Program-made: the position numbers and the translations under genes
The notes under the pieces: generated by a model
What the model was told of the DNA's origin: nothing
Seen by the model: only the letters and a program-made list of their open reading frames with translations
Databases searched by the model: none
Shown: one piece after another, positions 14,277 through 22,099 of the stretch
Layout of the letters: every line of letters begins with the position of its first letter
Position numbering within the stretch: the first letter of the stretch is position 1
Source: a virus
Length of the DNA stretch: 22,885 nucleotides
Direction: 5' to 3' (one strand)
IMG/VR virus record: IMGVR_UViG_3300033149_004399
Span: 1 to 22,885 of that record

Positions 14277-16388
14277 TTATGCTCCTGATGGTGGTGTTAA
14301 ATATCCCCTTGAAAGAGGATCATCTGTTATTTCAAACCGGCAATCACAAGCAATTCCTTTGCACTCCAGGGTGGGTGCCTGAGGATATGCTCCAATTTGA
14401 CGCCAGTAACTTGCACGCTTGACTTTGCCAGCATATTTGAGGCAGTCGTGACAATGTTGTTCAGTCGCGCCAAGTATCCATTTCATCTTGGGGTCATTGC
14501 GCGCCATCTGTAAAGCTTTGTGATAAGCTTGTTGATAACCATTAGCCCACAAGGATTCCCGATAAGCCAAATCTCTTAATAATCCACCAGCATTTTTATC
14601 TCTCTCTAATATCCAGTCAGCTACGCCTGGGACGTGCTGCCATTCAGCCAGCACCATTGCTGATAAAGTGTTTTCCTCGTCTTGGGTGCGGTCTTCCCAT
14701 TGTAAGCCCGCTTCTTGCATTCCCGCGCGCCATCCGCGCCGCATTGAAATATCAATAATATCGCGCATCATGGTAATAAAGCCTTCTCTATCCAATGCGC
14801 CGCACCACAAACCATAAAAGGCTGAATGGATAGCACTTGCATAACCATCTTTTGTTTCCGTCATTTCTGCTTCTACAATGTCTGCCACGCTGGGCGCACC
14901 AAGTGTTTGTAACGCCATTTTGATAAGCGAGGACTGAGTTCTGATGGCTGTGTCTTGATCAATTGAGCCTTTCATTAAGCCATCGCTCACTGCCAACATC
15001 ATGTCATCAATTTCTTTAGTGCTGGTGTCAATAATGCGGTCTTGGTTGACATCCACCTCATAACTATCAAAAACTTCATGGCCATATTTGGTTTTAGCAT
15101 CAGCTACCATTTTTACCAATGTGCGCCATACAGAAGCCCAAAAACTCTGATAGCGTTGGAAACTGCGAAAAGTTGGCCCCTCCATCGCCGTAGCCGTTGC
15201 CAAGCGATAATACTCCCCACGCCCCAGATAGTGGGGATACATCTTGCCAGCGAGCGCTGTTTGTGCCAAAATCGCCACCCCGTCTTTCTCGGCGTCCGCC
15301 GCATTAGTAGGATGGGATAACCATTCTCTATCCATTGCCTCGTTTTCAACCCAAATCGAGCCGCTGGCTGGGGGCGGATTTCGCTCTATTCCACCAGAAC
15401 CACGCACCAAACTGGATTGAAGCCGCTGCTTCACTACGTCTACCATGCGCTGCCCGCCATGCACTTTAACTTTTTCAACAACGGCGGCGGCGGCTTTATT
15501 AAGAGTTGCTCTATCCTCTAAGAAGCCTTTGTAACCTCGCGACCAAGCAAAGCCAGCAGTAAGAAATGGCCATCCACGTCCATTTATTTCACGATATTTA
15601 ACGTGAAATACTAATACATCGGTACTGGGTCTATTATCTTCTGCAAACTCCGCGCCCGAATCTTCGCTGATAATCCGCGCCCGAACTGCCGCAGCCTGCT
15701 CATCCGTAGCGCGAAAATCCCGATAGTAGAGTACATGATGCTCAGAACTCACTTCGCCTGTCCACCACTCGCGCTTATAATACACTGGTATGGCAGCGTC
15801 TCCGGTTTTGTAGTATATTTTTTTGATGTCATCAGTCTCAATGATTCTGATGGTGGAGTTGCCATCAAGTTTGCTAATAAATTGTGCAAACCAATATTCG
15901 CCATCTATTTGCAGTTTATTGGATAACTCGTTGAGTTCACGCTCATTGAAGATATATTGATTGGCAGCAGATTCCCAAAATTCGCGCCACACGCGCCGTA
16001 AATCCTCGTCTCGCGGCACAATATCTGGTTGTTGTCCGAAGCCGTAATCCGTCCATAACTCAATCATATACTGCGTGATTACATCCCACACATACAAATG
16101 ACGACTTTCCTTAACCATCATCATTCGAGTTTGATTATCAAGCGATATTTTTCTTATATCTTGATTAGTCATGCGCCGAATCATAAGATCGGCTAATTGA
16201 CTATCCCACTCACCATATTTGGATGGCAAGCTCTCAAACAACCGCTCTTCTTGTTGTTCTGTGGCGGCTGTGCGCGGATATACAGCTAACACATTTAGAA
16301 GATGCTCAAATGAATCTGTAAGCTGCTCAATATCTTTTTTAAATAGTGTTCTTTTGATTAAGTCGCCCAAATTGTCTAAAATGCTCAT
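14277..16388 (-). CDS. Portal protein fused to MuF-like minor head domain
   Basis: About 703 residues from ATG 16388-16386 (GGAG 9 bases upstream; a TTG at 16403 is possible but lies within that ribosome site). The N-terminal two thirds read as a phage portal: YVWDVITQYMIELWTDYGFG, QIDGEYWFAQF, IIETDDIKKIYY, VLVFHVKYREINGRGWPFLT, and a clip/stem region YLGRGEYYRLATATAMEGPT. The last 180 residues look like the MuF / head morphogenesis family (WRAGMQEAGLQWEDR, then a Cys/His set QHCHDCLKYAG and ECKGIACDCRFE). Portal and MuF are usually separate adjacent genes; here one continuous frame carries both, with no separate MuF gene following. It starts 1 base after the terminase stop. Confidence 0.8.
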   Translation of the reverse strand: MSILDNLGDLIKRTLFKKDIEQLTDSFEHLLNVLAVYPRTAATEQQEERLFESLPSKYGEWDSQLADLMIRRMTNQDIRKISLDNQTRMMMVKESRHLYVWDVITQYMIELWTDYGFGQQPDIVPRDEDLRRVWREFWESAANQYIFNERELNELSNKLQIDGEYWFAQFISKLDGNSTIRIIETDDIKKIYYKTGDAAIPVYYKREWWTGEVSSEHHVLYYRDFRATDEQAAAVRARIISEDSGAEFAEDNRPSTDVLVFHVKYREINGRGWPFLTAGFAWSRGYKGFLEDRATLNKAAAAVVEKVKVHGGQRMVDVVKQRLQSSLVRGSGGIERNPPPASGSIWVENEAMDREWLSHPTNAADAEKDGVAILAQTALAGKMYPHYLGRGEYYRLATATAMEGPTFRSFQRYQSFWASVWRTLVKMVADAKTKYGHEVFDSYEVDVNQDRIIDTSTKEIDDMMLAVSDGLMKGSIDQDTAIRTQSSLIKMALQTLGAPSVADIVEAEMTETKDGYASAIHSAFYGLWCGALDREGFITMMRDIIDISMRRGWRAGMQEAGLQWEDRTQDEENTLSAMVLAEWQHVPGVADWILERDKNAGGLLRDLAYRESLWANGYQQAYHKALQMARNDPKMKWILGATEQHCHDCLKYAGKVKRASYWRQIGAYPQAPTLECKGIACDCRFEITDDPLSRGYLTPPSGA

Positions 16389-16389
16389 A

Positions 16390-17937
16390 TTACCAATCTC
16401 CAAAGCTGGGGGGCTGATAAGTGATATTCAATGTCTCGCCTTGCATGGTTAATTCATACAAGGTGGGGCCACAGATTGCATAAATAATAGCATCAGCATC
16501 ATCGGGGGAGCGCCCCAATCGGTCAGCCCGTCTTAATACCTCTTTATTTTCAACCCAAATTTTTCCATTTGCGCGGCGCTGATAACGAGGAACGGTTAAA
16601 TCACTCATTAGCGGCGTGTTAGCATCGTCTGGTGGCAGACAAATATCAAAACGATTGCGCGGGTCTAACATTTCTCTCATCAGCCACCAAGCCGCCGAGC
16701 GCCAATTGTAAAATTCTAATAAACCTGTTTGATCTCGCACATTCACCTTGGCATTAGAGACAAAACCAAGAGCGCGGTATCCCGCAGCATTGATTTGATG
16801 TACTACGCCAGCACCAATGCCAATACTGTCAATGACTAAGGTGGCTGTGGGGAATTTGTCCAGCAACGGCTCCAGAAAGTTAGTCATTTCAACGGTAGCC
16901 TTATCGGGGTCTTTTGGCATAAAGTGAATTATTTGTTCTATTTTGCAACCATCACAACAAATGGCAATGGTGTTTTTGTCTGCCCCCGATTTGCCGCCTG
17001 CCACGTCTACGCCAATAGAAGTTACAATACCATAACCGCCATTATCCTGCCAGTCGTGCCACCGTTGTACAGCATCTTCTACCCATGATAATGGAATAAC
17101 ACCCATAGTATCATCTGCGGCAAAATTAGCAAGCACGCGGTTTTGATACATTACCGAATCCTCCCCCCATTGACGTTTACGGTCTTCCACCCATTTTTTG
17201 TTCACGCGCCCCGTAGCCAAAAATTGATCAATCGTAATGTGATAGGTTTTCCAATCCTCATAACCAGGGACATGGGTTTGAATTTGCCAAAAGCGCCCTT
17301 TTTGATCGCCAGGCGTAGAACAGGCTAACCAGTAAGCATCTCCTGTTGAAAACGCGCCTTCTGCCGAATCCCAAATCGCATTAGGAACTTTCTTAGATTC
17401 ATCAAAGATATATAAAATATGACTCGCATGACTGCCTTCAATAAAATCGGGCGTGCTAGAAGCAACCGCAAACGCCTCCCCGTGTGCCAAACGAATAGAA
17501 AGCATCATCAATTCGTCTCTATTAAACGGTTTTCTGCCTATAATATCCCACCGTAAGCGATGAAACCACTTATGGATTTCTGGCCACAGATACTTTTCTA
17601 ACTGCCGCCAAACAGAAGCAGTGGTGGGGATTTTCCAGTCGCCAGCCATTCCCTCTCTTGTTAAAGCAAACCACAAAACCGCCCATGCCATCAGGCTGGA
17701 TTTGCCTGCCCCATGTGGAGCGCGCACGCATAACCGCCGATGAGTTACCAAGGCTTGCAAAATTTCCAATTGGTAATCGTCCGGCTTCTCGCCATCGTCA
17801 AACCGAATACAGTCCTTCACAAATTGTGCTGGGTCGGATTTGTATTTTTCCACGAAGAGCTGATAATCTGTTTGAATCTCGGTGGATTGTAAAATTCTTC
17901 GTTTCTCTAATTCGGCTAATGCTCTTGGCTGTATCAT
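16390..17937 (-). CDS. terL: Terminase large subunit
   Basis: A 515-residue packaging motor. The ATPase domain has Walker A APHGAGKS (73-80), Walker B ILYIFDE (174-180, Asp179 and Glu180) and the coupling motif CST (206-208). The nuclease domain has candidate metal ligands Asp311 (SIGVDVAGG), Asp370 (TLVIDS) and Asp479-482 (SPDDADA), so it looks intact. The ATG overlaps the small terminase stop as ATGA, and the portal gene begins right after its TAA. Length and motif order match a complete terminase. Confidence 0.95.
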   Translation of the reverse strand: MIQPRALAELEKRRILQSTEIQTDYQLFVEKYKSDPAQFVKDCIRFDDGEKPDDYQLEILQALVTHRRLCVRAPHGAGKSSLMAWAVLWFALTREGMAGDWKIPTTASVWRQLEKYLWPEIHKWFHRLRWDIIGRKPFNRDELMMLSIRLAHGEAFAVASSTPDFIEGSHASHILYIFDESKKVPNAIWDSAEGAFSTGDAYWLACSTPGDQKGRFWQIQTHVPGYEDWKTYHITIDQFLATGRVNKKWVEDRKRQWGEDSVMYQNRVLANFAADDTMGVIPLSWVEDAVQRWHDWQDNGGYGIVTSIGVDVAGGKSGADKNTIAICCDGCKIEQIIHFMPKDPDKATVEMTNFLEPLLDKFPTATLVIDSIGIGAGVVHQINAAGYRALGFVSNAKVNVRDQTGLLEFYNWRSAAWWLMREMLDPRNRFDICLPPDDANTPLMSDLTVPRYQRRANGKIWVENKEVLRRADRLGRSPDDADAIIYAICGPTLYELTMQGETLNITYQPPSFGDW

Positions 17938-18596
17938 TTTCTAATATCTAATACATCTAAAATGTGTTCTCCGTCCGCCAAGCGTGAAATTTGGTCGGGG
18001 GCTAATTTGTCAAAATCAATTTCCTCTATAAGACGATCCATACTTCTGTCTTCCATTTCCGCCGCTCTGCGGCTAATGTCAGAAGCCAGTTTGATAATCC
18101 GTAAGGCGGCTGAGACATTCAGTTTTACGGTGCGAAGCATAATGGTTGGTTTGCCCTTCTGTACCACAATACCGTCCGATGTGATAACTTGTGGGCTGCC
18201 TTCTTCAGCAATAGCCTCCTTACTAGTTAAAAAACTCGGCATTTGGTCTAAGAGATTTGAAACCATTGTTTGCAGTCGCGTGGCATTTTCCCATTCACGC
18301 TCCCGAACCTCATCCCGCCGCTCCCGCCAACGATGCGCCTCGCGCTTCCGCTCCATTTCTTCCCAACATGAAATCCTTTGCTGCCAATCTAACCGTTTTG
18401 ACCAGTCAGCCAATGTCATATAAGAGGTGGTGGGCGGGTCATCTGCGTCAAGATATTGATTGTGAAGACGCTTTAGGCTTCGACTATGCCCCATGTGAGC
18501 ATAATCCCGTAATGCTCTGTTCGCGGCTGAGGATTCGCCGCTTTCTACGGGCTGCAAAGGGTCTAAACTGTTCCAGCACACCATTTCATTACTCAT
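17934..18596 (-). CDS. Terminase small subunit
   Basis: A 220-residue protein directly upstream of and overlapping the large terminase. Its N-terminal part has repeat-like helical segments in the style of phage small terminases (ALRDYAHMGHSRSLKRLHNQ, then TLADWSKRLDWQQRISCWEE, where the W-x-x-R and W-E-E pattern recurs). A basic helical middle (REAHRWRERRDEVREREWEN) and a C-terminal acidic segment follow. This protein recognises the packaging site and hands DNA to the large subunit. The ATG overlaps the ParB-like stop as ATGA. Confidence 0.75.
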   Translation of the reverse strand: MSNEMVCWNSLDPLQPVESGESSAANRALRDYAHMGHSRSLKRLHNQYLDADDPPTTSYMTLADWSKRLDWQQRISCWEEMERKREAHRWRERRDEVREREWENATRLQTMVSNLLDQMPSFLTSKEAIAEEGSPQVITSDGIVVQKGKPTIMLRTVKLNVSAALRIIKLASDISRRAAEMEDRSMDRLIEEIDFDKLAPDQISRLADGEHILDVLDIRK

Positions 18597-19237
18597 GGCA
18601 ATTCATCTTCCAACAAATTTAATAATAATTCCACAAACTCATCATCGGTTTTAATGTGTTCTATCCGGCTTTTCATATTATGCCATTTATCATATATTTC
18701 AGCGGTGACGTGCAGTCGCAACCAACGCCAATGACTTTTTTCTTCTCGATATAATGCCAATGCCTCATCGGACACAAGTTGACTGCGCTCGCGCGGCATG
18801 GTTTGTTTGAGCAAACGATCTACCGCCAATCCATCGAATCCTGTGCCATCTAACCGCTTTTGGGCGGCTAAATCTGCCAAAATCTGAGCAGTTTTAATGT
18901 CATCCCATTCGTTTTCTCCAATGCGATTAAGCGCGATTGCTAAGGCTTCCTCTTCATCGGCGGGTATATTAATTCTGTCTGTTGGCACATACCAGTCATC
19001 TGGTCGTACTTCAATATTGTCAGGCGGCTCGGTTCCCGCCGCCTTTTTTTGCATGAGCGCATCGGCACGCCCTTCGCCAGCGATAATGTGCCCTGTGGTA
19101 TCATTGATAATAATACGATTTACAAAACCAAAACGATTAATAGATTGATGAATGTCACCCAAATTGTGTAATTTGGGATTTCTCGGCAACCGTACTAATG
19201 TAGACAACGGCTCAAATTGTGCTTTCATGTTTTTCAA
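18593..19237 (-). CDS. ParB-like N-terminal domain protein
   Basis: About 214 residues. Residues about 10-60 carry the ParB/Spo0J/Noc N-terminal pattern: LVRLPRNPKLHN, SINRFGFVNRIIIND, then GHIIAGEGRADALM, which corresponds to the conserved G-x-x-I-x-x-G-x-x-R-x-x-A box (a CTPase or nuclease fold). IPADEEEALAIALNRIGENE is the usual follow-on seen in phage ParB-like proteins. No helix-turn-helix DNA-binding domain is obvious in the C-terminus. The start may be TTG 19237 or ATG 19228; AAGGA is nearer to the TTG. It directly precedes and overlaps the small terminase, which suggests a role in DNA recognition or packaging rather than partition. Confidence 0.75.
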   Translation of the reverse strand: MKNMKAQFEPLSTLVRLPRNPKLHNLGDIHQSINRFGFVNRIIINDTTGHIIAGEGRADALMQKKAAGTEPPDNIEVRPDDWYVPTDRINIPADEEEALAIALNRIGENEWDDIKTAQILADLAAQKRLDGTGFDGLAVDRLLKQTMPRERSQLVSDEALALYREEKSHWRWLRLHVTAEIYDKWHNMKSRIEHIKTDDEFVELLLNLLEDELP

Positions 19238-19517
19238 TAATCCTTTCTAACCAACATTTATCTTGAACATAATCAGAGTTGTGATAGCGGTCAAGGTTGC
19301 TGGACATCAGAAAGTCATAATACTTTTTTAGTTCTGTTCTCAGCATTTGGTAAGCCAATGATTTGGTGCGCCCAATACCGAAAATCAACTCATTGCGTAA
19401 ATGTACGATGGATATTACATATAAGTCACCACCGTTCTCCCTTGAAGCCGCAACCTTGACCATAATCGGGCTGATGAGGCTGTGTTCTTCATCAAGATAA
19501 CGCAGTTGCTCAATCAT
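19212..19517 (-). CDS. Unknown 101-aa protein
   Basis: A 101-residue protein with a beta-strand-like first half (LISPIMVKVAASRENGGDLY, VISIVHLRNELIFGIGRT) and a helical second half (SLAYQMLRTELKKYYDFLMS). It has no recognised family. The ATG follows the stop of a 26-codon ORF by 7 bases and its end overlaps the ParB-like gene by 26 bases, so it belongs to the operon by coupling. Confidence 0.6.
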   Translation of the reverse strand: MIEQLRYLDEEHSLISPIMVKVAASRENGGDLYVISIVHLRNELIFGIGRTKSLAYQMLRTELKKYYDFLMSSNLDRYHNSDYVQDKCWLERIIEKHESTI

Positions 19518-19524
19518 TAGCCCG

Positions 19525-19605
19525 CTATCCCAATTTATAAGCGTTCCACATGCGATTTATCTTTTTCCAGTTAGTCAGGCAATAATCATTAACGCGCTCA
19601 CTCAT
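19525..19605 (-). CDS. Possible 26-aa microprotein
   Basis: ATG 19605-19603 overlaps the stop of the upstream coiled-coil gene as TGATG, giving MSERVNDYCLTNWKKINRMW plus six residues and a TAG at 19527-19525. It is basic with several aromatic residues. There is no strong ribosome site, so expression would depend on reinitiation. It fills most of the gap before the 101-aa gene. Chance occurrence is possible at this length. Confidence 0.4.
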   Translation of the reverse strand: MSERVNDYCLTNWKKINRMWNAYKLG

Positions 19606-20030
19606 CAGAATAATCCAATCAGTTTTAGAGTTATCTCAGTCAAAACCACTGTAACCAACAGCCAGGCGATTCGCATAAAGGTTTTATTGATTTTTTCAGC
19701 ATTATTCAACCTATCAATAAAACCAGGTACTTTCTTGCCGTCAACAAGAGTCCCCAACAGAGCATCTTTGATCATGCGCACATCCCCATTTAAGTTTTTC
19801 ATAAAACTTTCTACTCGCGTCATGCGCGCAATAAGAGAGTTTTCAGGATTACCATTGCCAATCATGGCGCGTCGCAATGTGTCAAGCTCCTTTTGCAATT
19901 CGTGGCGCTCCGCATAGGCGGAAACATCAAGTTCGTATTGTATATCAGCAAGCGCCGATAACGCTTCTCTTGTGTCGTCCATCTGCTTGATTTTTTCAAG
20001 GCGCTGTCTGATAAGTTCGTTGTTGGTCAT
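19605..20030 (-). CDS. Coiled-coil protein with C-terminal membrane anchor (lysis accessory?)
   Basis: A 141-residue protein. About residues 1-110 are charged and helical (LIRQRLEKIKQMDDTREALS, then VESFMKNLNGDVRMIKDALL), consistent with a coiled coil. The last 25 residues form one hydrophobic segment (AWLLVTVVLTEITLKLIGLF). This layout resembles XhlA-type haemolysin accessory proteins that act with a holin. It follows the holin-like gene by 5 bases, which supports a lysis or membrane-associated role, but no family match is certain. Confidence 0.6.
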   Translation of the reverse strand: MTNNELIRQRLEKIKQMDDTREALSALADIQYELDVSAYAERHELQKELDTLRRAMIGNGNPENSLIARMTRVESFMKNLNGDVRMIKDALLGTLVDGKKVPGFIDRLNNAEKINKTFMRIAWLLVTVVLTEITLKLIGLF

Positions 20031-20035
20031 AGTCG

Positions 20036-20317
20036 TTATTTATCTAAAATATTGTGTGTTATATTAGCTCCGCCACCAGCAATAACAGCAGTAAAAATCT
20101 GCCCTATTAGAGGATTGGGGATCAGATCAGCGAAAAGATTTAGCCCTGTCAAAAAGACAATAATGCCTGCTAAAACCCAGGCAATATACAATAGCCAAAA
20201 TTTATCCCAGCCGAACTTATCAAATATTGGCGTAATAAACCCTTCCACGAGTCGATTCACCAATATAACCAGCCCGCCAATTATTGCTACTAATTCTGCA
20301 TCTAATATATCTGACAT
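20036..20317 (-). CDS. Holin-like small membrane protein
   Basis: A 93-residue protein with three hydrophobic segments: about 8-22 (ELVAIIGGLVILVNRL), about 41-60 (FWLLYIAWVLAGIIVFLTGL) and a weaker one at about 68-84 (NPLIGQIFTAVIAGGGAN). AAGGAG lies 6 bases before the ATG. Size and topology fit a phage holin, and the next gene encodes a membrane-anchored coiled coil. No endolysin gene is visible in the window, so the lysis assignment is not proven. Confidence 0.6.
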   Translation of the reverse strand: MSDILDAELVAIIGGLVILVNRLVEGFITPIFDKFGWDKFWLLYIAWVLAGIIVFLTGLNLFADLIPNPLIGQIFTAVIAGGGANITHNILDK

Positions 20318-20327
20318 TTCATTCTCC

Positions 20328-20771
20328 TTAATTCATAGTTTTTTGTTTTCTGCGTGTTAATACCACTTTGACGCCGCAATCACCCTCTTCTTGTTCGCCG
20401 CCCCCGCTCTCTGCAACAGCAATGCGCATCCATTTGGCAAATTGATCAATTTCAATTGGGCCAAACACAAACCGCTCTGGCTCGTTAGCTGTGCCACCGT
20501 ATGCAAACTCCTCTCGCTGCACAACGGAAGCAGTATCGCTATTTGCCGCCACTGCGCCAGCATCATAAATGGAAGTCTGATACCAGTTAGCGTTATCCAG
20601 CGAAAACTCCACAACCCATGTGACAGCGCCTCCAGCCACAGAGCGCTCATAATCAATAAGCAAAGTATAGAAATCATACTCTAAACAGAGAAAAGCGGTG
20701 GAATAAACAAGGTCTTGCGTGAGCGTAGCAGTATCGCGCGCGTCTATAATTTTACGAAACACATCAGTCAT
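20328..20771 (-). CDS. First gene of the leftward operon, beta-rich unknown protein
   Basis: A 147-residue protein from ATG 20771-20769 with AGGAG 6 bases upstream. An upstream in-frame ATG at 20792 overlaps the promoter -10 and cannot be transcribed from it. The sequence is beta-rich (VTWVVEFSLDNANWYQTSIY, RFVFGPIEIDQFAKWMRIAV), with a W-Y strand pattern similar to sandwich or jelly-roll virion proteins, and ends in a basic tail (TRRKQKTMN). No family is recognised. It is 10 bases upstream of the holin-like gene. Confidence 0.7.
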   Translation of the reverse strand: MTDVFRKIIDARDTATLTQDLVYSTAFLCLEYDFYTLLIDYERSVAGGAVTWVVEFSLDNANWYQTSIYDAGAVAANSDTASVVQREEFAYGGTANEPERFVFGPIEIDQFAKWMRIAVAESGGGEQEEGDCGVKVVLTRRKQKTMN

Positions 20772-20790
20772 ATTTCTCTCCTTTCGCTTC

Positions 20791-20819
20791 ATTATAGCAC
20801 AAATGTTCTAAAATGTAAA
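20791..20819 (-). promoter_or_regulatory. Sigma70 promoter of the leftward late operon
   Basis: Leftward TTTACA (20819-20814), a 17-base spacer and consensus TATAAT (20796-20791). The spacer holds the operator-like repeat, as in the promoter at 12619-12647. The predicted start lies about 13 bases before the first ATG (20771), leaving a very short leader with AGGAGAG. Confidence 0.85.
20795..20811. promoter_or_regulatory. Operator-like repeat, copy 2
   Basis: TAGCACAAATGTTCTAA, the same 17 bases as at 12623-12639. As in copy 1, it occupies the spacer and its outer edge reaches the -10 element. It lies about 60 bases upstream of the divergent rightward -35, so it need not control that promoter. 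Confidence 0.75.
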
Positions 20820-20871
20820 GTGTTTTTAAGAGCGCAAATGTAGAGTTTTTGGTTTGAAAACAGTTTGCCCC

Positions 20872-20900
20872 TTGCATTTTTTGATGGTTTATACTATAAT
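20872..20900 (+). promoter_or_regulatory. Rightward promoter of the HNH operon
   Basis: TTGCAT (20872-20877), a 17-base spacer and consensus TATAAT (20895-20900). The HNH ATG starts at 20907, about where transcription should begin, so the transcript may be leaderless. A GAGGG lies between but is one base from the ATG. Confidence 0.75.
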
Positions 20901-20906
20901 GAGGGC

Positions 20907-21239
20907 ATGACTTTTGGACAGCCTACGCCAACAGCAAAACGATTAATCCAGAAACGCGGGTGTTTGTGTGAGGTTGAGGGTTGCTTTAACTTAGCAACCG
21001 AAGCCCATCATTGTTTATATGGGCGCAAACGTGGCAAAAAGCACCCTATTCCACAATTGGATATGGATGAAAATTTGCAGTTGGTGTGTGAAAGATGTCA
21101 TCATGTGACAGGCAAAGCCAAAAGCCATCAAAACAAAGTACATTTTTGGCATGTGCAATGTGAGCGATATGGTCATCAGCATATGGTAGATTGGCATAAC
21201 AGTTTACCTATAAAAATAAAGGAAAAAGCATATCGGTAA
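20907..21239 (+). CDS. HNH endonuclease
   Basis: A 110-residue protein from ATG 20907 (a TTG at 20865 would lie inside the promoter). It has zinc-ligand candidates Cys19/Cys21, Cys26 and Cys61/Cys64, and the HNH core: AHH (His34, His35), Asn56 in the DMDENLQLVCERCHH block, and His65/His66. The C-terminal part is basic and aromatic (FWHVQCERYG). Small HNH nucleases of this kind often lie near terminase genes and help cos-type packaging, or act as homing nucleases. Here it is divergent from the terminase operon rather than next to it in the same operon, so the role is uncertain. Confidence 0.85.
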   Translation: MTFGQPTPTAKRLIQKRGCLCEVEGCFNLATEAHHCLYGRKRGKKHPIPQLDMDENLQLVCERCHHVTGKAKSHQNKVHFWHVQCERYGHQHMVDWHNSLPIKIKEKAYR

Positions 21240-21264
21240 TGTCTTAGAAACAAAAGGAGTTAAT

Positions 21265-21438
21265 ATGATTAAATCTTTGATTACAGCAAATGTTACGTAT
21301 ACAGTTGGGGTGGATGGTGTGACAGAAATTTTAATGACGTATATGAGCGGCTTAGGTGAAGAGTGGTTTTCAGTCATATACAAAGATAGTAAACTGGTCT
21401 TAAATCCAGTTCATGTACTCGCCATAGAAATAGAATAA
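21265..21438 (+). CDS. 57-aa unknown protein
   Basis: ATG 21265 is preceded by AAAGGAG at 5-base spacing, and the frame ends at TAA 21436-21438. The protein starts MIKSLITANVTYTVGVDGVT and is mostly beta-strand-like with a hydrophobic end (LNPVHVLAIEIE). No family is recognised. It lies 25 bases after the HNH gene in the same direction. The strong ribosome site supports a real gene. Confidence 0.65.
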   Translation: MIKSLITANVTYTVGVDGVTEILMTYMSGLGEEWFSVIYKDSKLVLNPVHVLAIEIE

Positions 21439-21471
21439 TCCAAAACATATTAATATAATGAGGAGGTAGCA

Positions 21472-21768
21472 ATGGAATTTCAAAAGTTAAAACGTAGGAT
21501 GCGGAGCAAAATGCTTAATCAGCGCGAGGCAATCGCACTGGAGCGCCAGGTATACAAAGATGCTTATCAGCGTCTGAGTGGGGAAGACCAAAATAATCTG
21601 GATATGGTTATCAAACATTTACGCAACCGCGTTATTCGATATAACCGAGTTCCTGGGCGCAAGTCGTCAGAATTTGGAGTTAATTCCGCGCTCGAATTGT
21701 TGGTGGCTTTAATCCCCTATTTGGATGGAGCATGCGAGGGAAAGGAGTGTCCTCATGGCAAAATCTGA
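21472..21768 (+). CDS. 98-aa unknown helical protein
   Basis: ATG 21472 has AGGAGG upstream (AGGAGGTAGCAATG). The protein is basic and helical (MEFQKLKRRMRSKMLNQREA, then LDMVIKHLRNRVIRYNRVPG) and ends with a short Cys/His segment (CEGKECPHGKI). No family is recognised. Its last 14 bases overlap the nuclease gene that follows, so the two are coupled. Confidence 0.7.
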   Translation: MEFQKLKRRMRSKMLNQREAIALERQVYKDAYQRLSGEDQNNLDMVIKHLRNRVIRYNRVPGRKSSEFGVNSALELLVALIPYLDGACEGKECPHGKI

Positions 21769-22078
21769 GCTGGAAGCCTTATTATTATTCCAAATTAAAT
21801 CTGCCGGGCTGCCAATACCAAAATATAACTATCGTTTCCATGATACGCAACGCTGGCGTTTTGATTTCGCGTACCCTGAACACATGATAGCCATTGAGAT
21901 TGAGGGCGGGATATGGACGCAGGGCAGACACACGCGTGGTGCAGGCTTTTTGAAGGATTGTAAAAAATATAATACTGCCACCTTAATGGGTTGGGCGGTA
22001 TTGAGATTCCCAAGCAATCTTGTGAAAAGCGGCGAGGCTTTGCAGGTTATTGAGCAGGCATTGAAGGGTGCTGTATAA
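21755..22078 (+). CDS. PD-(D/E)XK-type endonuclease
   Basis: A 107-residue protein from ATG 21755, chosen for AAAGGAG 7 bases upstream. It has the PD-(D/E)XK-like core: Asp37 in WRFDFAYP, Glu48 and Glu50 in IAIEIEGG, and Lys67 nearby. It then has NTATLMGWAVLRF and a C-terminal helix. This layout resembles DUF559/Vsr-like small nucleases encoded by phages. The catalytic residues look present. It lies two genes before a DNA methyltransferase, which invites comparison with a restriction-modification or nicking module, but neither substrate nor partner can be read from sequence. Confidence 0.75.
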   Translation: MAKSELEALLLFQIKSAGLPIPKYNYRFHDTQRWRFDFAYPEHMIAIEIEGGIWTQGRHTRGAGFLKDCKKYNTATLMGWAVLRFPSNLVKSGEALQVIEQALKGAV

Positions 22079-22099
22079 CATAACGATAACTGTTATAAT
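22071..22099 (+). promoter_or_regulatory. Possible extended -10 promoter
   Basis: TGTTATAAT (22091-22099) is an extended -10 (TGnTATAAT). The -35 position, 17 bases upstream (22071-22076), is poor. A 5-bp dyad ATAAC-N7-GTTAT (22080-22096) covers the spacer and part of the -10. It lies just past the nuclease gene and could drive the next genes. Confidence 0.5.
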
